Source: Streptomyces spinoverrucosus
GTDB lineage: Bacteria; Actinomycetota; Actinomycetes; Streptomycetales; Streptomycetaceae
Direction: 5' to 3'
DNA length: 64,000 bases
Assembly (NCBI RefSeq): GCF_015712165.1
Contig: NZ_JADPZX010000001.1
Location: 1,426,001 to 1,490,000 of the forward strand
Of this stretch, positions 16,064 through 23,840 are shown in pieces. The notes beneath the pieces are model-generated. The model was given only the letters and a program-made list of their open reading frames with translations, did not search any database and was not told where the DNA came from. Each line of letters starts with the position of its first letter. Position 1 is the first letter of the stretch. The position numbers and the translations under genes were made by a program.

Positions 16064-16960
16064 TCACGCGGACTCGTGCTGCGGGACGACCGCCACCGGA
16101 CAGTCGGCGTGATGCAGCAGGGCGTGTCCCACCAGCCCGAGCTGCGGTCCGAGGTGTCCGTGACGCCGACGGGACCCGATGACCAGGAGGTCGGCCGCCG
16201 CCGAGCGGGCGACCAGCGCATGGCGTGCGGAGCCTTCGACGAGCGCGCGGTGCACGCTCACGCCCGGGTACTCGTCCGCGACGCCGTCCAGTGCGCCGTG
16301 CAGGAGGGCCGCTGCCTGCTCCTCCCCCGCGTGGGCTTGGTCCCCGACCAGCAGCGGATGCGGCGCGGTCCTGTGCGCCGGCCGGCGCCAGGCGCGTACG
16401 GCCTCGATCTCGCACCCGCGTGCCGCGGCTTCCCGGAACGCGAACCGGACCGCTGCCGGGGCCGTGTCGCCACCGACTCCCAGGAGGATCCGCCCGTTGC
16501 GGGATTCCCTGTTCTCGGCACGGCCCCGTACGACGGCGACCGGGCAGGGCCCTGGTGCCCGGGCTGCGAGGGAAAGACTGACCGAGCCCAGAAGCAGTTC
16601 CCGGATCGGTCCCCTGCCGCGGGCACCGGTCACGACCAGGGTGGCTCGGTGTGCCTCGCGCAGCAGCGCCGACAGGGGGTCGTCCGGCACCACATCGGTG
16701 CTGATCTCCAGCCGAGACGCCCGTCGCCGGGCATGCTGGGCCGCGGCCGCCACCACGGTCTCGACCAGCGCGTGCTCGGTCACGAAATCCGGGCTGACGC
16801 CCGGTGTGTCCGCGAGTGCCTCGCCCTCGTACCGCTCCCACAGCGAGGCATGGACGATCCGCAGCGGCAGGCCGTGGCGGACCGCCTCGTCCACTGCCCA
16901 GTCGACGGCGTGGAGGCTGGGCTCCGAGCCGTCGACACCCACGACCACAGGCAGCACCAT
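16064..16960 (-). CDS. Tandem universal stress protein with a degenerate second nucleotide site
   Basis: A 298-aa protein of two UspA domains starting MVLPVVVGVDGSEPSLHAVD at ATG 16960. A TTG six codons upstream is possible but less likely. The first half keeps the ATP-binding loop GARGRGPIRELLLGS. In the second half the equivalent is GSRRRHGHLGPQLG, lacking the G-x9-G-S pattern, so that domain probably does not bind ATP in the usual way. It is a paralogue of 4579-5463 but clearly diverged. It faces the MMPL gene and stands alone. Confidence 0.88.
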   Translation of the reverse strand: MVLPVVVGVDGSEPSLHAVDWAVDEAVRHGLPLRIVHASLWERYEGEALADTPGVSPDFVTEHALVETVVAAAAQHARRRASRLEISTDVVPDDPLSALLREAHRATLVVTGARGRGPIRELLLGSVSLSLAARAPGPCPVAVVRGRAENRESRNGRILLGVGGDTAPAAVRFAFREAAARGCEIEAVRAWRRPAHRTAPHPLLVGDQAHAGEEQAAALLHGALDGVADEYPGVSVHRALVEGSARHALVARSAAADLLVIGSRRRHGHLGPQLGLVGHALLHHADCPVAVVPQHESA

Positions 16961-17060
16961 GGTTCCCACCGCCTTCAACGCGCGGGATGCCCTCTCATTG
17001 TCCCTCCGCCGGGTCGGCGCGTCCTAGGCACCGGAGTGGGTGGAGGAGGTGCTGCGTGAG

Positions 17061-18413
17061 ATGCGCCGACTGGCCGAGCAGACCCCGGCGCACCGGGATC
17101 GTCATGTCGACCTTCTGCGCGCCGTCGCGATCGTCGTCGTGGTGGTGGGCCACTGGCTGGCCGTGCACGTGACGTACGACGGGACGTTGCGCGGCGAGTC
17201 CGTCCTGCGGCTCGTGCCGTGGACACGCCCGTTCACCTGGCTGTTCCAGGTCATGCCGGTCTTCTTCCTGGTCGGTGGTTTCGCCAACGCGGCCTCCCTG
17301 ACCGCCCACCGCGAGCGGGGCGGCACCATCACCGGCTGGGTGCTGCACCGCACCGACCGGCTCGTCCGTCCCACGACGGCGCTGCTGGCCACGCTGGTGC
17401 CGGCCGCTCTCCTGGTCAGGACGCTCGGTGTCGATCCCGGCCTGATCGGCACCGCCGTCTGGCTGGCCACCATCCCGCTGTGGTTCCTGACCGCCTATCT
17501 GGCCGTGATCGTGCTCACCCCGCCGATGCTCGCCCTGCACCACCGGTACGGGTTGGCCGTACCGATCGCGCTGACCGTCCTGGTGGGCCTGGGTGACGCG
17601 GCACGGCTGTGGCTGCGGATTCCGTACGTGGGCGAGGCCAACTACCTGCTCGCCTGGCTGGCCGTGCATCAGCTCGGCTTCGCCTGGCAGGACGGGCGGC
17701 TTCCCGACCGGCGCGGGGTCGCGCTCCCGCTCACGGTGGCCGGGCTGGTCGCCCTGGTGTTGTTGACGGTGGTCGGCCCGTATCCGGTCAGCATGGTCGG
17801 GACGACCGGCCAGGAGATCGAGAACACCGCACCTCCCACCGTGGCACTGCTGGCGCTGGCCGCCGCCCAGACCGGCCTGGCCCTGCTGCTGCATGCCCCG
17901 GCCCGCCGGTGGCTGCGGCGCGCGGCCCCGTGGACGGCTGTGGTGGCGGTCAACTCGGTGATCATGACGCTGTTCCTGTGGCATCTGACCGCCGCGGTAC
18001 TGGGCGTACTGGCGTTGTATTCCACGGGGCTGCTGCCGCAGCCGCCACCGGGGTCACCGGCCTGGCTGGCGCTGCGCCTCCCCTGGCTCGTCGTGCTGGC
18101 CCTGATCCTCACGGTGCTCGTCGCCGTGTTCGGACGCATCGAGCGACGCAGCGGACCTCGCCCCGGACCGGGCGACGCGACCGGCGTCCTGCCGGCCCTG
18201 CTCGCCGTCGCCGGTGTGGCCGGTGTGCTGGCCGGGCTCCTCGGCATTTCCCTGGCCGAACGCGGGCAGGGACCCGCCGGCCTGCCCGCCCCGGGCCTGG
18301 CCGCCTACTTCGCCGGCGCCACCGTGCTGCGGTTCGCACGTCGGCGGTTCGCACATCGGCGGCATCGCCGAGACGCCCCGCCCCAATCCCCTCCACATGG
18401 GAGATGCTGGTAG
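17061..18413 (+). CDS. Acyltransferase-3 family membrane protein
   Basis: A roughly 450-aa polytopic protein. ATG 17061 follows AGGAGG at 17044-17049; an in-frame GTG at 17040 is the alternative. It has the opening RHVDLLRAVAIVVVVVGHWL, with the family's conserved N-terminal Arg and helix-1 His, then LFQVMPVFFLVGGFANAAS and some ten membrane helices. These enzymes O-acylate extracellular or envelope carbohydrates, or act as membrane acyl transfer proteins. The C-terminus is a basic tail rich in RRRFAHRRHRR. The substrate is unknown. A small ORF follows 47 nt downstream. Confidence 0.82.
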   Translation: MRRLAEQTPAHRDRHVDLLRAVAIVVVVVGHWLAVHVTYDGTLRGESVLRLVPWTRPFTWLFQVMPVFFLVGGFANAASLTAHRERGGTITGWVLHRTDRLVRPTTALLATLVPAALLVRTLGVDPGLIGTAVWLATIPLWFLTAYLAVIVLTPPMLALHHRYGLAVPIALTVLVGLGDAARLWLRIPYVGEANYLLAWLAVHQLGFAWQDGRLPDRRGVALPLTVAGLVALVLLTVVGPYPVSMVGTTGQEIENTAPPTVALLALAAAQTGLALLLHAPARRWLRRAAPWTAVVAVNSVIMTLFLWHLTAAVLGVLALYSTGLLPQPPPGSPAWLALRLPWLVVLALILTVLVAVFGRIERRSGPRPGPGDATGVLPALLAVAGVAGVLAGLLGISLAERGQGPAGLPAPGLAAYFAGATVLRFARRRFAHRRHRRDAPPQSPPHGRCW

Positions 18414-18460
18414 TGCCGCGGTGCCATGCGGTGCTGCTCCTGTCGGCCGCAGGAGGCGCG

Positions 18461-18673
18461 ATGAAGGTCGAACTGATCCAACGGGCCGCCGACGTGCTGT
18501 TCGACGTCCCGGCCAACGTGCACGAGGAGATCATCACGCTCATCACGGCGGTGAGCCAGGACACGCAGGCGCAGCACCCGGAGCTTGCCGCGGTGTTCGG
18601 TGAATGGTGCTGGCTCGTGTACACCGTGCAGGGTGACGTGATCGAGGTGCTGGACGTGGGTTGCGCCCGGTGA
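18461..18673 (+). CDS. Small acidic protein of unknown function (70 aa)
   Basis: Starts at ATG 18461 behind a strong AGGAGG (18451-18456). The product begins MKVELIQRAADVLFDVPANV and continues with HEEIITLITAVSQD and FGEWCWLVYTVQGDVIEVLD. It is a compact acidic sequence with no membrane segment or known motif. The strong ribosome-binding site and lack of low-complexity sequence argue that it is real. It lies downstream of the acyltransferase gene and could be cotranscribed. The family is unrecognised. Confidence 0.5.
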   Translation: MKVELIQRAADVLFDVPANVHEEIITLITAVSQDTQAQHPELAAVFGEWCWLVYTVQGDVIEVLDVGCAR

Positions 18674-18675
18674 GG

Positions 18676-19029
18676 TCACGCCTGATTGAGCCGGGCGGCG
18701 ATCCCGTGCCCGATCAGCAAATAGATGACGGCCGGGAGACCGTAATTGAGGACAACGCGCAGGCCCTCTGTGTCCATCGTGAAAATGTCCTGTGCCCATC
18801 CGGACAACCAGTCCGCCGTTCCGTGCACGAACTCGACAAACGGATTCGCCTGGTTCGCGTCGAGCAGGTGGAGCACGATCCACAGGCCCAGGAAACCGGC
18901 CGCGATGTCGGCGATCGTGCAGACCGCAATGGCCGTCCTCCGTGCGGCGGTCCGGTCGCGAGCGGAGCGGTCGGGGCTCGGAGGCTGGTCGTACGTCTCG
19001 TATCCGGAAACCGGGCCGGTGTTGTTCAC
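18676..19029 (-). CDS. Two-helix membrane protein, YggT-like layout
   Basis: A 117-aa protein from GTG 19029 (VNNTGPVSGYETYDQPPS). After a polar N-terminus come helix 1 (AIAVCTIADIAAGFLGLWIV), an extracellular segment (DANQANPFVEFVHGTADWLS) and helix 2 (LRVVLNYGLPAVIYLLIGHG). This helix - amphipathic segment - helix layout resembles YggT/DUF-type actinobacterial membrane proteins, but I do not recognise a named family with certainty. It ends three bases from the convergent small ORF. Confidence 0.6.
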   Translation of the reverse strand: MNNTGPVSGYETYDQPPSPDRSARDRTAARRTAIAVCTIADIAAGFLGLWIVLHLLDANQANPFVEFVHGTADWLSGWAQDIFTMDTEGLRVVLNYGLPAVIYLLIGHGIAARLNQA

Positions 19030-19237
19030 AGGAAATCCAATCTGACGCGTTGTCCGGTCGGCGGGGTCGCCCCCGTTTCTTCCTGCTTCAGCGCCGTGCA
19101 ATCGCCGCCGTGTTACACCTGGCTCCACGGCAGCGCAAATATGGCGGCCTATTTGGTCACGTACTCAAATGTTTGGCCACTAGGTATATTCCGGGCGGAT
19201 GCATCGTCGGCGCCGACGTCGCCCCTTGACGCGAGGG

Positions 19238-19274
19238 CCCCCGGCCGGGCACCGTCTGGGAGCCCGGCCGGGGG
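19238..19274 (-). terminator. Terminator of the amide-use cluster
   Basis: A perfect 13-bp inverted repeat (CCCCCGGCCGGGC and its complement) with an 11-nt loop, 26 bp past the fmdA stop. It is the strongest hairpin in this interval. Confidence 0.8.
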
Positions 19275-19299
19275 GTGAGGGTTCCGTGACCGGTCGGCC

Positions 19300-20547
19300 T
19301 CAGGCGGACACCGCGCACTGACCGCGGTCCGCGGACTTCGGCCCCTCCGAGGTGGGACGGACGTCGAAGTCGAAGATTCCGGTCGGGAGGTAGAGGGAGC
19401 AGCAGGCGTTGGGGATGTCGACGATCCCGCTGATGCGTCCCTCGATGGGGGCCGCGCCGAGGAGCAGGTAGGCCTGCTGTCCGGTGTAGCCGAACCTCTT
19501 CAGGTACTCGACGGCGTTGAGGCAGGCGCGGCGATAGGCGACCGTCGCGTCCAGGTAGTAGTTCGTGTCGGTGTCGTGGTCCACGGAGATCCCGATGAAG
19601 GACATGAATTCCGAGTACCGCGGCTCGACGTTGCCCGGCATGAAGACGGGGTTGGTGGTGACGCCGTACTTCTCCATGCCGCCCTTGATCAGGTCGACGT
19701 GGAAATCGATGTAGCCGCCCATCTCGATGGCGCCGCAGAAGGTGATCTCACCGTCTCCCTGGCTGAAGTGCAGGTCGCCGCCCGACAGCTTGGCGTCCTT
19801 GACGTGGACGGGGTAGAAGACGCGCGCTCCACGAGTGAAGTTCTTGATGTCGTGGTTGCCGCCGTTCTCCCGTGCGGGAACGGTGCGTGCTCCTTCCTGG
19901 CCGACGCGTTCGGCGTCCGATCCGGTCGCCTGGCCGGCGAGGGACTGATCGGGGTCGGGCGTGAGTCCCAGCGGCGGGACGCGGTCGGGGTCGGTGTCGA
20001 CGAGGGCCTGCTCACGCCTGTTCCACCGTTCCAGCAGCTCCGCGGACGGCGCGGTGCCGAAGAGGCCGGGGTGGGTGATGCCGGTGAAACGGACACCGGG
20101 AAGGTGCCTGGATGTCGCCACCTGCCCGTGGAAGTCCCATATCGCCTTGTAGGCGTCGGGGAAGTAGTCCGTCAGGAAGCCCCCGCCGTTGGCCTTGGCG
20201 AAGACGCCGGTGTATCCCCAGGCCTGACCGGGCGCGTCCCCGACCTGCTGCGGTACCGGCCCGAGGTCGAGAATGTCCACGACCAACAGGTCGCCGGGCT
20301 CCGCGCCTTCGACGCCTATCGGCCCGCTGAGCATGTGGCATGCTTTCAGGTCGACATCACGGACGTCGTTGGCGGAGTCGTTGTTGCCGATCTGCGCGTC
20401 GGTCCATTCGCGGCATTCGACGCGGAACTCGTCTCCCGGGCGGACCATCGCGGCGTTGGGAATGTCAGGGTGCCACCTGTTGTGTCCCGGCACGTCCTGG
20501 TCACGCATCGAACGGGACTGGTCGACGCTGAAGATTACTTCAGGCAT
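19300..20547 (-). CDS. fmdA: Formamidase/acetamidase
   Basis: A 415-aa protein of the FmdA/AmdA family. It opens MPEVIFSVDQSRSMRDQDVP and carries the family segments HNRWHPDIP, GDLLVVDILDLGP, ENGGNHDIKNFTRGARVFYP and GGDLHFSQGDGEITFCGAIEMGG. The enzyme hydrolyses formamide or short-chain amides to ammonia plus the acid and is cytoplasmic. The start is supported by GAGGGA upstream. It is the last gene of an fmdB - amiS - fmdA unit, an arrangement known for amide utilisation. Three 9-bp direct repeats sit just upstream of the ribosome-binding site. Confidence 0.93.
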   Translation of the reverse strand: MPEVIFSVDQSRSMRDQDVPGHNRWHPDIPNAAMVRPGDEFRVECREWTDAQIGNNDSANDVRDVDLKACHMLSGPIGVEGAEPGDLLVVDILDLGPVPQQVGDAPGQAWGYTGVFAKANGGGFLTDYFPDAYKAIWDFHGQVATSRHLPGVRFTGITHPGLFGTAPSAELLERWNRREQALVDTDPDRVPPLGLTPDPDQSLAGQATGSDAERVGQEGARTVPARENGGNHDIKNFTRGARVFYPVHVKDAKLSGGDLHFSQGDGEITFCGAIEMGGYIDFHVDLIKGGMEKYGVTTNPVFMPGNVEPRYSEFMSFIGISVDHDTDTNYYLDATVAYRRACLNAVEYLKRFGYTGQQAYLLLGAAPIEGRISGIVDIPNACCSLYLPTGIFDFDVRPTSEGPKSADRGQCAVSA

Positions 20548-20556
20548 GTGAATCCC

Positions 20557-20583
20557 TCGTATTCTTCGTGTTCTTCGTATTCT
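20557..20583 (-). repeat. Three 9-bp direct repeats in the fmdA leader
   Basis: On the plus strand TCGTATTCT, TCGTGTTCT, TCGTATTCT in direct succession; on the transcript this is a purine-rich AGAAYACGA tract ending about ten bases before the fmdA start. It is unusually AT-rich for this genome. Confidence 0.6.
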
Positions 20584-20640
20584 TCTGTGATGGCGAGCGG
20601 TCAGGGCTTTTGGCTTCTTTCTTGCTCGCCCGTGTCACGC

Positions 20641-21294
20641 CTAGCCGTGGCTGCCGGCCGGATAGCCCGGGGCGCCGTACTCCTCCGCGGGCCGACCTGG
20701 CCGCCTGTGGCGCAGCGCGAACCACAGCCCGCCGAAGGTCAGCACACCGAACGCGCCCAGCGCGATCGCGATCTCGTAGAAGTTCTCCGCGACCCAGTAA
20801 CCGGACAGCAGCAGGAATGCCGGTATGACGCCGGTCACCCAGCCTTCGATCGCGGTCACCCAGCCGACATAAGGCGTCAGGCTCTCCATTTTCAGGCCCA
20901 GGAGCAGGAAGAAGAGGAACCAGAGGAACGCCCAGTAGAGCCAGATGACTCCGAACGGCTGATCGCCGAACTGCCGGAAGCTGACGAAGGAATAACCCAG
21001 AGCCACGATCGCCACGAACAGCGAGTAATACCCGACACCGGTCGTGTCGAGCCCCATCAGCAGTCCGATTCCTACATACAGGTAGGTGAAACCGAAGAGG
21101 AAGATACCCGAAGCCAGCAGAATTCGGGCGGCATCCTGATCCGCGGCGATGATGAGATATGTGGGTGTCAGAACCTGGAGTCCGCCCACGAACAGGTTGA
21201 ATACCGCTGCGGCCCGGCTGTCCACCTTTCCCAACAGCATCAGCCCGTTCAGGAACAGCACCGCACCCACGAAGAGAAGTCCGACATTGGCCAA
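20641..21294 (-). CDS. amiS: AmiS/UreI-family amide or urea channel
   Basis: A 217-aa protein with six or seven transmembrane helices, beginning MANVGLLFVGAVLFLNGLML. It contains family blocks FNLFVGGLQVLTPTYLI, FGFTYLYVGIGLLMGL, FLWFLFFLLLGL and the C-terminal ENFYEIAIALGAFGVL. UreI is a proton-gated urea channel and AmiS an amide-linked homologue. Its place between fmdB and fmdA indicates uptake of formamide or other short amides feeding the amidase. Confidence 0.92.
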   Translation of the reverse strand: MANVGLLFVGAVLFLNGLMLLGKVDSRAAAVFNLFVGGLQVLTPTYLIIAADQDAARILLASGIFLFGFTYLYVGIGLLMGLDTTGVGYYSLFVAIVALGYSFVSFRQFGDQPFGVIWLYWAFLWFLFFLLLGLKMESLTPYVGWVTAIEGWVTGVIPAFLLLSGYWVAENFYEIAIALGAFGVLTFGGLWFALRHRRPGRPAEEYGAPGYPAGSHG

Positions 21295-21402
21295 GGGAAC
21301 CCACCTCCCGATCCACTGGCGAGGCAGTGGGACCGATGCCGCCCCATACCTTTCCGGGAAGGGCTTACCGGCCGGTTCGCGACGACTTCCCCGTCAGACG
21401 TG

Positions 21403-21681
21403 TCAGGGACGGGGGAGTCGGGCGTGGGCCGGGTGAGCGGGCCTCGGCGCTGCCTCCTTTGGGGGCACCCGCGTGACCACCGCGGGGTTTTCGCGAGACT
21501 TCTCCTCTTGCTCGCGCAGGGCCGCGACGGCAGGCGACGTGAAGACGGTCGCGGGCGAGGAGTACACGCGCCGGGCGAGGTTCGAGCAGCGCGGGCAGAC
21601 TTCCTCGGCCGATGCCGTGCCGATGGGCCGCTTCACGTCGAACGAACCACAGCGAGGGCAGGAATACTCATACGTCGCCAT
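21403..21681 (-). CDS. fmdB: FmdB-family zinc-ribbon regulator
   Basis: A 92-aa protein beginning MATYEYSCPRCGSFDVKRPI with two CPRC-type knuckles (CPRC and CPRC further on in EEVCPRCSNLARRVYSSP), the zinc ribbon of FmdB/CxxC_CXXC_SSSS proteins. The C-terminal 35 residues are Pro/Ala-rich. FmdB was named from the formamidase locus of Methylophilus, where it is a presumed regulator. Its first position before amiS and fmdA matches that context. Confidence 0.9.
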   Translation of the reverse strand: MATYEYSCPRCGSFDVKRPIGTASAEEVCPRCSNLARRVYSSPATVFTSPAVAALREQEEKSRENPAVVTRVPPKEAAPRPAHPAHARLPRP

Positions 21682-21722
21682 GCGTCATCACCGATCGCTT
21701 CCGGGCCTTGGCACGGACGCGG

Positions 21723-21739
21723 ATCCGGTCGAACCGGAT
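21723..21739. promoter_or_regulatory. Palindrome upstream of fmdB
   Basis: Seven-base arms ATCCGGT and ACCGGAT around a 3-bp centre, ending 42 bp upstream of the fmdB start. The position suits an operator controlling the amide-use operon; the binding protein is unknown. Confidence 0.5.
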
Positions 21740-21972
21740 ACACCGTGAGAAGCCGCCTCTCATCCCAGGCAACGCCTGCAACGACGGCGTGTCAAGGCGA
21801 GTTGGACGCCCCGGCAACGCCGCCGTGCGGTCCGGTTCGGTGCGCGACGGGCCGGGCACTTGACGCAGGAAATTTCTCGGCCGGTCCTGGAGTGACCGGG
21901 GCACGGTCCGACGTACGCGGTGACAGCCGCGGCGGCTCGGACGGCGTACCCCGGGTCGGGCCCAGGCGTGCG

Positions 21973-22401
21973 TCAGGGCGCGCCGGCGATCGCGCACGCT
22001 CGGCACGGGGGCCGGCCGCAGGTGCACTGCATGATGGCGTCCAGCACGTCGCGGTCGTGGTACAGGCACTCGTCCCGGCAGGTGTGGCGCGGGATGAAGC
22101 CCGCCTGCAACTCGTCCGGCCAGGGCTCTTCGCCCTCCCGGCAGCGCACGAACCGCTCCGGATCCGTAGAGTGCAGCCGCTGCATGCTCTCCCGGGCCTC
22201 GCCCTCAAGGTCCCGCGCTTCGGCGACCACCGCTTTGAGCTGGTCGGCGAGACCGGAGAACCTGGCGTCGCCGGTCCGCACATGGGCGGCGCTCAGCGCC
22301 ATGACGGCGTTGCCCAGGAAGCGTCGCGCGTCCTGAAGATTGGTGACGTGGTGCAGTTGGATGCCGGTCACACCCCTGACCCACACAGCGTCTTCGCTCA
22401 C
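21973..22401 (-). CDS. Cys-rich protein of unknown function upstream of the fmd cluster
   Basis: A 142-aa protein; GTG 22401 is chosen because GGAAGGTGG lies at good spacing. The N-terminal part is helical (VTGIQLHHVTNLQDARRF, then QLKAVVAEARDLEGEARESM). The C-terminus holds eight candidate Cys/His ligands in about 32 residues: RHTCRDECLYHDRD, then MQCTCGRPPCRAC. It may bind zinc or a cluster. I know no family with this arrangement. It is codirectional with fmdB, 290 bp upstream, so could be a partner or an independent gene. Confidence 0.55.
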   Translation of the reverse strand: MSEDAVWVRGVTGIQLHHVTNLQDARRFLGNAVMALSAAHVRTGDARFSGLADQLKAVVAEARDLEGEARESMQRLHSTDPERFVRCREGEEPWPDELQAGFIPRHTCRDECLYHDRDVLDAIMQCTCGRPPCRACAIAGAP

Positions 22402-22675
22402 TTGTCCACCTTCCGGGCTCGAGTCGCCCCTCTGGTGATGCCGGCGCGGAGGTACGCCGCATCTGCTGCACGGCCTCCGCGGCGCTGCGGAAATCGTCTG
22501 TAAGGCTCGCATGCTTTCAAAGGACGCTAAATCTGCGACGTGCCCCAGTCCAGTCATTTATCGGTGAAATGTCTCACAAGGTGCTATTTCTCGATCAAAC
22601 ACATGCAGAACGACGCCGAGCGGGGACCGGATCAGCGGCCTGCCCGGCACCTTGTTCAAACGTCCTGACAAACCG
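22402..22675. other. Divergent intergenic region, no gene seen
   Basis: Between the start of the Cys-rich gene and the promoter of the solute-binding gene. It contains an AT-richer stretch near 22555-22605 (GAAATGTCTCACAAGGTGC) that may hold the minus-strand promoter. No ORF with family support. Confidence 0.4.
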
Positions 22676-22727
22676 TTGACATCCACCGAGGGCGGCCCCA
22701 TAGTACGTGCCACTAGAGCGCACTAGT
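22676..22727 (+). promoter_or_regulatory. Promoter and LacI-type operator for the solute-binding gene
   Basis: TTGACA at 22676-22681, a 17-bp spacer, and CATAGT at 22699-22704 form a good housekeeping-type promoter. The inverted repeat ACTAG-N6-CTAGT (22712-22727) sits at the predicted transcription start, and a second ACTAGT follows at 22735. The same repeat occurs at the same 36-bp distance from TTGACA upstream of the sugar transporter at 25171. Confidence 0.75.
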
Positions 22728-22829
22728 AGGGCGCACTAGTAGGCGCTCCAGCCCATCGTCCGGCCGACCACCCCGCCGCGCCACGGTCCGCCACCGAGCC
22801 GGACCCACTCGTCACGAGGTGCAAGGGAC

Positions 22830-23834
22830 ATGCACAGAAACCACCGAGCCGCCGCCCTGACCGCCACCGTGCTGGCGGGCGCCCTGTTCGCCGCCGGCTG
22901 TTCCAGCGGCTCCGGCGGGAAGAAGTCCGAGGAAGGCGCGGCAGCCGCAGCCGCGGGCCAAGCGGACACGCCCCGGATGACGGTGGCGATGATCACGCAC
23001 GCCGCCCCCGGCGACACCTTCTGGGACCTGATCCGCAAGGGCGCCACGGCCGCCGCCGCGAAGGACAACGTCAAGCTCGTCTACTCCAGCGACCCGAACG
23101 CCGGAAACCAGGCCAACCTCGTGCAGAACGCGATCGACCAGAAGGTCGACGGCATCGCGCTCACCGCGGCCAAGCCGGACGCCATGAAGGCGGTGGTGGC
23201 CAAGGCCAGGGCGGCAGGCATCCCGGTCGTCGGCTTCAACTCCGGCCTGGACGACTGGAAGCAGCTCGGGATGCTGGAGTACTTCGGCCAGGACGAGAAC
23301 ATCGCGGGCGAGGCGTTCGGGGAGCGCCTCAACCAGCTGGGCGCCCGGCACGCCCTGTGCGTGATCCAGGAGCAGGGGCAGGTCGCGCTGGAGGCGCGCT
23401 GCGCCGGGCTGAAGAAGGGGTTCAAGGGCAAGACCGAGACCCTCTACGTCAACGGCACGGACATGCCGTCCGTGAAGTCCACGATCACCGCCAAGCTCCA
23501 GCGGGACTCCTCCGTCGATCAGGTGGTCACCCTCGGCGCCCCCTTCGCGCTCACGGCCGTGCAGTCGGTGCAGGACTCGGGGAGCAGGGCCAAGGTGGCC
23601 ACCTTCGACCTCAACAAGGAGCTGGTGCGGGCCGTCCAGGACGGGTCCGTGGAGTTCGCGGTCGACCAGCAGCCGTATCTGCAGGGCTACCTCGCCGTCG
23701 ACGGGTTGTGGCTGTACCGCACCAACGGCAACTTCAGCGGCGGCGGGACCGCCCCGGTGCTCACCGGGCCGGCCTTCGTCACCGAGGAGAACGTCGACTC
23801 CATCGCGGAGTTCGCCGCCAACGGCACCCGCTGA
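22830..23834 (+). CDS. Sugar or inositol solute-binding lipoprotein
   Basis: A 334-aa exported protein: signal peptide with lipobox LFAAGCSSGSGG, then a periplasmic-binding-protein type 1 (Peripla_BP_4) fold. Visible family segments include VAMITHAAPGDTFWDLIRKG, SSDPNAGNQANLVQNAIDQK, VDGIALTAAKPDAM, GIPVVGFNSG and VEFAVDQQPYLQGYLAVDG. It is of the ribose/inositol-binding class that normally serves an ABC importer, but no permease or ATPase gene is nearby. It shares its promoter architecture with the MFS/IolG/IolE operon and converges on the LacI gene, seven bases apart. Confidence 0.88.
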   Translation: MHRNHRAAALTATVLAGALFAAGCSSGSGGKKSEEGAAAAAAGQADTPRMTVAMITHAAPGDTFWDLIRKGATAAAAKDNVKLVYSSDPNAGNQANLVQNAIDQKVDGIALTAAKPDAMKAVVAKARAAGIPVVGFNSGLDDWKQLGMLEYFGQDENIAGEAFGERLNQLGARHALCVIQEQGQVALEARCAGLKKGFKGKTETLYVNGTDMPSVKSTITAKLQRDSSVDQVVTLGAPFALTAVQSVQDSGSRAKVATFDLNKELVRAVQDGSVEFAVDQQPYLQGYLAVDGLWLYRTNGNFSGGGTAPVLTGPAFVTEENVDSIAEFAANGTR

Positions 23835-23840
23835 GCGAAC

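Noticed and set aside
19205..19218. 14-bp palindrome CGTCGGCGCCGACG
   Set aside because: Short GC-only palindromes are expected by chance at this base composition, and it has no special position relative to a start.
19576..22503. A 975-codon plus-strand frame across the amide-use genes
   Set aside because: It runs antisense through fmdA, amiS, fmdB and the Cys-rich gene, all recognisable, and shows no domain.
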